This document shows positions 58,359 to 64,000 of a DNA stretch of 64,000 bases, piece by piece. The translations under genes were made by a program, and so were the position numbers. Source of the DNA: Rutidosis leptorrhynchoides (Eukaryota; Streptophyta; Magnoliopsida; Asterales; Asteraceae); assembly GCF_046630445.1 (NCBI RefSeq), contig NC_092333.1, positions 708,864,501 through 708,928,500 of the forward strand. The letters run 5' to 3'. A model generated the notes under the pieces. That model had not been told where the DNA came from. It made no database searches and saw only the letters and a list, made by a program, of their open reading frames with translations. Each line of letters starts with the position of its first letter. The stretch's first letter is position 1.

Positions 58359-59219
58359 ATGTCAGACATGCCGCCCATGACCTTTGACTTTGAGAGTGAC
58401 TCAGATACGTCTGCTACCTCGCCTACTATTGTTTCTGACTCACCGCTACTCTCCGGCGACTCCAGCGATTCGTCTTCTAGAGATAGTGGACACGCGCTTG
58501 ACCTGATGGACGTCTCAGACGGAGACGAAGATTCCGAGGAGATTCCAGCACCACCCAACCCTAGACTCTCGGGTCCACAGCACCATTCCGGTGGTACTTT
58601 GATCCCTGGGGAAAACAGAGACGGTCCCTTCCGTAATGAGCATGGACATTGGGCTAGACGCACTGCTGACGGACGTGTCGTACCGATTACACCTGGCAGA
58701 TATCGACTTATGACCACCGGCCAGACGCTTTCTCCCACCCGTGACGTACATGCACTACCTTCCGATGATTCAGACGGATCATCATCCGATGACACCAGCA
58801 AGGAGGATCCCGAGGAGGATTCTGAGGAGTACCCCGAGGAGGATCCCGTGCAGCCACCCTCTACCCCACCGAAGAAGCGGTACAGCTTCGATGGTACTGT
58901 TATTCCAGGGGTTAATGGAGGTAAGTCGTTCGTGAACGCACATGGACAGTTGTTTAGGGTCACCGCCCGTAAAAGGGTTGTACCGTATCCTGCTAATCCA
59001 TTTGTGTGTAAGGTCGCCCGCTCAGTGTCGTCTACTTCTAGTACTACAGCCGCATTATCTGGACCATCTGCACCACAGGCACCATCAGCACCACAGGCAC
59101 CATCTGCGCCATCTGCACCACCTGCCCCACCAGCATCTCCTATCGTCGAGGAACTGACGAGAGAAGTGCATGCCCTCCGTGCTCGGGTAACTGAGCTTGA
59201 GGACAGATGTCCCACCTGA
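58359..59219 (+). CDS. Pre-gag reading frame of element D with a duplicated motif
   Basis: 286 codons from MSDMPPMTFDFESDSD; an earlier in-frame ATG at 58311 exists, but the text just before 58359 (TTTTTCCTTGTTCAG) looks like a splice acceptor, favouring this start. The N-terminal part is Ser/Asp-rich. A motif of about 35 residues occurs twice: GTLIPGENRDGPFRNEHGHW...RTADGRVVP (residues about 80-115) and GTVIPGVNGGKSFVNAHGQL...RVTARKRVVP (about 180-215). Acidic Ser/Asp/Glu linkers and a repetitive Ala/Pro tail (APQAPSAP type) follow, and a short coiled coil ends the protein (VEELTREVHALRARVTELED). I know no name for the motif. The frame lies between primer site and gag, as the leader frames of A and C do. 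It could be an accessory factor for RNA packaging or integration; that is speculation. Confidence 0.6.
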   Translation: MSDMPPMTFDFESDSDTSATSPTIVSDSPLLSGDSSDSSSRDSGHALDLMDVSDGDEDSEEIPAPPNPRLSGPQHHSGGTLIPGENRDGPFRNEHGHWARRTADGRVVPITPGRYRLMTTGQTLSPTRDVHALPSDDSDGSSSDDTSKEDPEEDSEEYPEEDPVQPPSTPPKKRYSFDGTVIPGVNGGKSFVNAHGQLFRVTARKRVVPYPANPFVCKVARSVSSTSSTTAALSGPSAPQAPSAPQAPSAPSAPPAPPASPIVEELTREVHALRARVTELEDRCPT

Positions 59220-59535
59220 TGGGCATCATTTACCCACCGTCATCCTAGGACTATTGTATTAGATATCTTTATGTATTTCATTTGTAGTTTTCTATTTTTC
59301 ATCTATGTATTGTACGAACCTTAGGCTATTGTATGCAATTTTATTATTATGAATGGAACTACTGTTGTTGATCTATTTTAGGGCATTTTATTAGATGTTG
59401 GCTTTTGTGCTCCCTGCTGCTTGTTTGACATGCTTAGTTATCGTGTAATATGTTGTTTCCATGTTGTTTACCGTATGTCGTGACGTTGTTGGTTAATGGA
59501 TTTTAACTTAAGTCAAAAAAAAATTTGGAAGATCG

Positions 59536-60640
59536 ATGGCTAACGGAAGAGGTCCAAGGGAAATGCCCACAGCAGCACAACTTGAGGAGATGATAGCCAC
59601 TCGAGTAGCCACAGCTATGGCGAATGCCAACCCCCAATCTCCACCGCCTAACCCGAACTTCCAGAATGGGTGTACTTTCAAGGAATTCCAGAGCTGCAAG
59701 CCCCACGATTTCAGTAGAACAGAAGGGCCAGTTGGGCTGACGAGATGGTTTGAGAAGTTGAAATCTGTGTTCTGTGTGAGTAACTGCTCCGAAGGGAATA
59801 AGACTATGCACTTTGTTGGATGGCGCTTTGACTTGGTGGAATACGCTCGCCCAGGCGCGAGGAATTGACGAAGCTTACGCTACACCATGGGAGGAGTTTA
59901 AAAGGGCTATGATCGAGGAGTACTGCCCCAAAACCGAAATTCAGAAAATGGAAGCGGAGTTTTGGGAACTAAAAGTTGTAGAACTGATCTTGATGGCTAT
60001 AACCGAAGGTACTTGGAGTTAGCGTTGATGTGCCCCACAATGGTTACTCCGGAGTACAAACGAATGGAGAGGTATTTGTGGGGACTCCCCAAGGACATTC
60101 AAGGAAATGTCACTTCATCGAAACCAGCGAATGTCCCAGAAGCTATGCGTATGGCGCACACCCTGATGAATCAAATTACCCGCCAAGAGCTAGAAAAGGC
60201 GAAATCAGAATCAGGAGCTAGTAATGGGAAATGTAAGTGGGACAGAAGTAAGGAAAAAGGTTTTGACCAGAACCAGGCTAAGAGGTATGAGAATTTTAAG
60301 GAAAACAACGACTGGAGGAATCCTAACCCGAACCCTAGCTCTAACCCTAACTACAAAGGTAGTCTTCCCCAGTGTAAGAGATGCTACAAGCATCACACTG
60401 GATACTGCAACGTAGTGTGGGAGAAGTGTAAACGGACTGGACATATCGGCAGAGATTGTAAGATCGCCGCCCCAGCTGTGAGGACAAACCCAAGTGGACC
60501 AAGGAAGTGTTTTGAGTGCGGTCAGCAGGGCCACTTCAAGAATGAATGTCCTAACAGGAAGAAGGATGGCAGGGCATCACGTGGAAGAGTCTTCAACATG
60601 AATGCCAGAGATGCCCATGAAGATCCTGACTTGGTTACAG
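59536..60640 (+). CDS. Element D gag region, relic
   Basis: Starts MANGRGPREMPTAAQLEEM. Retrotransposon gag text [24 protein letters not shown]-like and MRMAHTLMNQI, then two zinc knuckles, CKRTGHIGRDC and CFECGQQGHFKNEC. A few breaks. Confidence 0.85.
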
Positions 60641-63600
60641 GTACATTCACTATCAATAAACTATTAGCTTCCATCCTATTTGATACCGGTGTCGATAGGA
60701 GTTATGTATGTAGACCCTTTTACTCTAAGATAGATTGGTCGTTAGTGCCTTTGGATGAGAGTATACTTGTTGAGATAGCCAATGGAAAACTTGAGAAAGT
60801 TGACCAAGTTGGTCGAGGAGGTATTATAAACCTAGCTGGTATGGATTTTGAGATTGATTTGATACCCATTAAGTTGGGAAGCTTTGATGTGATAGTCGGT
60901 ATGGACTGGTTGTCCAAGGTAAGAGCCAAAGTTATCTGTGGTGAGAAGATTCTTCGTATACCACGCGAAGATGGTGAGCCACTAATTGTTTACGGAGAAA
61001 GATGTAGCCCGAAGCTGAACCTTATTAGTTGCTTGAAGGCACAAAAGGTTATGAAAAAGGGGCGTTTTGCTGTTTTGGCACACGTGAAGAATTTAGAAAC
61101 TAAGGAGAGAAGCGTGGATGATGTACAAATTGTGAACGAATTTCCCGACGTCTTTCCAGAAGAATTACTGGGATTACCACCACCGAGATCAGTGGAGTTT
61201 TAGATCCATCTAGTGCCAGGAGCTGCACCTGTAGCTCACGCACCTTATCGACTTGCACCTTCCGAACTGCAAGAGTTGCAGAGTCAACTGTAGGAACTGC
61301 TAGACCGTGGATTTATCCGACCGAGTTCATCGCCTTGGGGCGCACCTGTTTTGTTCGTGAAGAAGAAGGATGGATCTTTTAGCATGTGTATCGATTATCG
61401 TGAACTGAATAAGTTGATGATCAAGAATTTGTATCCCCTTCCCAGGATTGACGATCTTTTCGATCAGCTGCAAGGATCCAGCGTTTATGCCAAGATTGAT
61501 TTACGATCAGGTTATCACCAGTTGAGGGTGAAGGAGAGTGATGTACTGAAGACTGCATTCTGAACTCGTTACGGTCACTATGAGTTTCTAGTGATGCCAT
61601 TTGGTTTAACCAAAGCACCTACCGTGTTTATGGATCTCATGAATCGCGTATGCAAGCCGTACCTGGACAAGTTCGTTATCGTCTTCATAGATGATATCCT
61701 CATCTATTCCAAAAATGAAGCAGAACATGAGCAACATCTTCGACTCATGCTTGAACTCTTGAGATAAGAGAAACTCTATGCCAAATTCTCCAAGTGCGAA
61801 TTTTGGTTGAAGGAAGTCCAATTTCTTGGTCATATTGTGAGCGATCACGGTATCAAGGTTGATCCCGCAAAGATCGAAGCCATCAGCAAGTGGGAAACCC
61901 CGACTACTCCTACTCATATCCGCCAATTTTTAGGCCTCGTCGGTTATTATCGTAGATTCATTGAAGGTTTCTCTTTGATTGTGCATCCTTTGACTGCGTT
62001 AACTCACAAGGAGAAGAAGTTCGTTTGGGAAACCGAGTAAGAGTCGGCATTCCAAACCCTGAAGCAGAAGTTAACTACCGCTCCTATTATGTCCCTTCCT
62101 GAAGGCAGTGATGATTTCGTTTTGTATTGCGATGCCTCCCGACAAGGTTTTGGGTGTGTATTGATGCAACGGAATAAGGTTATTGCTTACACCTCCCGAC
62201 AACTGAAGATTCACGAGCGAAACTACACTACTCACAATCTTGAGCTTGGAGCCATTGTCTTTGCACTCAAACTGTGGAGACACTATCTGTATGGAACCAA
62301 GAGTACTATCTTCAACGATCAAAAGAGCCTCCAACACATATTCGATCAGAAGCAACTGAATATGAGACAGCGTCGATGGATCGAGATGTTGAACGACTAT
62401 GAATGTGAACTTCGTTATTACCCTGGCAAGGCAAATGTTGTAGCTGATGCCTTAAGCCGAAAGGAAAGAATGGTACCTCTTCGTGTTTGAGCCTTGAACG
62501 TCACCATTCACACGAATCTCAATAGCCAAATCTGTTTAGCCCAAGAGGAAGCTCTCAAGGAGGAGAATATTGCTCAAGAGCACTTGAACATTCTCGTTTC
62601 TCGATTCAAGGTCAAGGAGACTGGACTCCGATACTTTGCCGGAAGAATCTGGGTGCCTAGTTATGGGGATTTACGAAGCCTTATTCTAGATGAAGCCCAC
62701 TAGTCAAGGTATTCGATTCATCCAGGAGTTGGTAAGATGTACCACGACCTCAAGGTTCAATATTGGTGGCCAAACCTCAAGAAGGATGTTGCGACTTATG
62801 TCAGAAAGTGTTTAACTTGTTCTAAGATCAAAGCCGAACATCATAGGCCATCCGGATTACTTCAGCAACCCAAAATCCCGCAATGGAAGTGGGGAGGAAT
62901 AACAATAGACTTCATCACGAGGCTACCGAAGACGGCAGGTGGTTATGATACCATCTGGGTTATCATTGACCATCTTACCAAATCTGCACACTCCCTATCC
63001 ATGAAGGAAGCTGATACGATGGAGAAACTCGCGCAACTATACATAAAGGAAGTTGTATCTCGACACGGTGTACCCTTATCGATTATTTCAGACCGAGACG
63101 CCCGTTTCGCTTCTATATTTTAGCGTTCTTTACAAGAAGCTTTGGGAACACGTTTAGATATGAGTACTGCGTATCACCCGCAAACTGACGGACAGAGCGA
63201 ACGCACGATTCAAACCCTGGAGGACATGTTGCGTGATTGTGTAATTGATTTTGGAAAGGCTTGGGAGAAGCATTTGCCGCTAGCCGAATTCTCTTACAAC
63301 AATAGCTATCATGCAAGCATTAAGGCCGGACCTTTCGAAGCCTTGTATGGCCGAAGATGTCGTTCTCCTATCTGTTGGGCCGAAGTAGGTGAAAAGAAAA
63401 TCACCGAACCCGAACTCGTCCATGAAACAACCGAGAAGATTGTCCAAATTCAAGCGAGGCTTAAGACGGCCCGCGATCGTCAAAAGAGCTATGTCGATCT
63501 TAAGCGTAAAGATCGTGAATTCCAAGTAGGTGACCGAGTGATGTTGAAGGTCGCACCTTGGAAAGGTGTAATCCATTTCGGAAAGCGTGGGAAGCTAAAT

Positions 63601-63966
63601 CCATGATATATTGGTCCTTTTGAAGTCTTGGAGCGTATTGGACCCGTTGCTTACCGTTTGGGTCTTCCGATTCAGTTGAGTGCAGTTCATCCCACTTTTC
63701 ACGTGTCAAACCTGAAGAAATGTCTTACTAAACCAGAACTTGTCATACCACTTGAGGAGCTTACGCTTGATGACAAACTCCACTTCATGGAAGAACCTGT
63801 TGAAATTATGGACCGTGAGGTCAAAACCTTGAAACGCAACAAGATTCCAATTGTTCTAGTTCGTTGGAATGCTAAACGAGGACCCGAGTTTACTTGGGAA
63901 CGAGATGATCAGATGATGCAGAAATATCCTCACCTCTTCACAACTCTACCGTCTACCTCAGCTTAA
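60641..63966 (+). CDS. Element D pol region, relic
   Basis: Protease around [10 protein letters not shown], reverse transcriptase ([20 protein letters not shown] text near 61690), RNase H ([17 protein letters not shown]), integrase ([30 protein letters not shown]) and a chromodomain-like tail ending [12 protein letters not shown]. Same architecture as A and B with several breaks. Confidence 0.87.
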
Positions 63967-64000
63967 AATTTCGGGAAGAAATTTTCATTAACAGGTGGGT
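63966..64000 (+). promoter_or_regulatory. Element D polypurine tract, cut by window end
   Basis: Imperfect version of the shared palindrome (AAATTTCGGGAAGAAATTT, 63966-63984) followed by TTAACAGGTGGGT. The 3' LTR should start within a few bases beyond the window. Confidence 0.75.

Larger units (their letters stand above)
55164..64000 (+). mobile_element. Element D: Ty3/gypsy, Tekay type, broken, 3' LTR beyond the window
   Basis: Order: 5' LTR, primer binding site, pre-gag frame, gag, pol with chromodomain-like tail, polypurine tract at the window end. Inserted into reverse-transcriptase-side sequence of element I; CTATA (55159-55163) is the expected left target half, right half outside. Related to A and B but a distinct family: LTR start TGTAACGACCCGA, pre-gag frame different, gag without the asparagine-triplet linker. 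About ten breaks in gag and pol. Confidence 0.88.

Noticed and set aside
58355-59215. A 286-codon frame on the minus strand opposite the D pre-gag frame
   Set aside because: Ser/Asp/Pro-rich codons of the plus frame leave the opposite frame open; the encoded text is low-complexity and has no domain.

Overview
The window is nuclear DNA of a flowering plant, almost entirely transposable elements. The Tekay-type Ty3/gypsy elements, a Tat-type element with two RNase H domains, a Sirevirus-type Ty1/copia element, a plant L1-like LINE and a defensin-like peptide gene all point to an angiosperm. My impression of Asteraceae rests on remembered family resemblance and is inference only. I saw no bacterial gene, rRNA, tRNA or CRISPR array. 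The only convincing ordinary host gene is a two-exon defensin-like gene near 48 kb.

Left part (1-31.6 kb): element A (minus strand, Tekay type, nearly whole, LTR about 3.25 kb) sits inside the gag of element B (plus strand, same family, much decayed). The 3' LTR of B is entered by element C (minus strand, non-autonomous, LTR about 2.6 kb), which has a tandem LTR-internal-LTR-internal arrangement. The first LTR of C is entered by element E (plus strand, Tat type, 5-bp target duplication CTTAT). E carries a gene antisense to its pol.

Middle part (31.6-49 kb): the second C internal region abuts a truncated Ty1/copia element F (minus strand). F is entered by another Ty1/copia element G (plus strand, two apparently identical 238-bp LTRs, target duplication CATTT). 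A nearly full-length LINE follows (39.8-46.05 kb, 12-bp target duplication, poly(A)), then two poly(A)-ended fragments, the defensin-like gene and unclassified DNA.

Right part (49-64 kb): Ty1/copia fragment H (plus) is entered by Sirevirus-type element I (minus), which is entered by Tekay-type element D (plus). D runs to its polypurine tract at the window end.

The most unusual content is cargo in the LTR elements. A has an intact 227-codon F-box reading frame and an acidic reading frame between primer binding site and gag. D has a pre-gag protein with a duplicated motif of about 35 residues. C and G, which are unrelated, each carry a piece of the same segment of a poly(A)-binding protein gene. 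A, B, C and D share a palindrome beside the polypurine tract and the same LTR start, so C may depend on its autonomous relatives.
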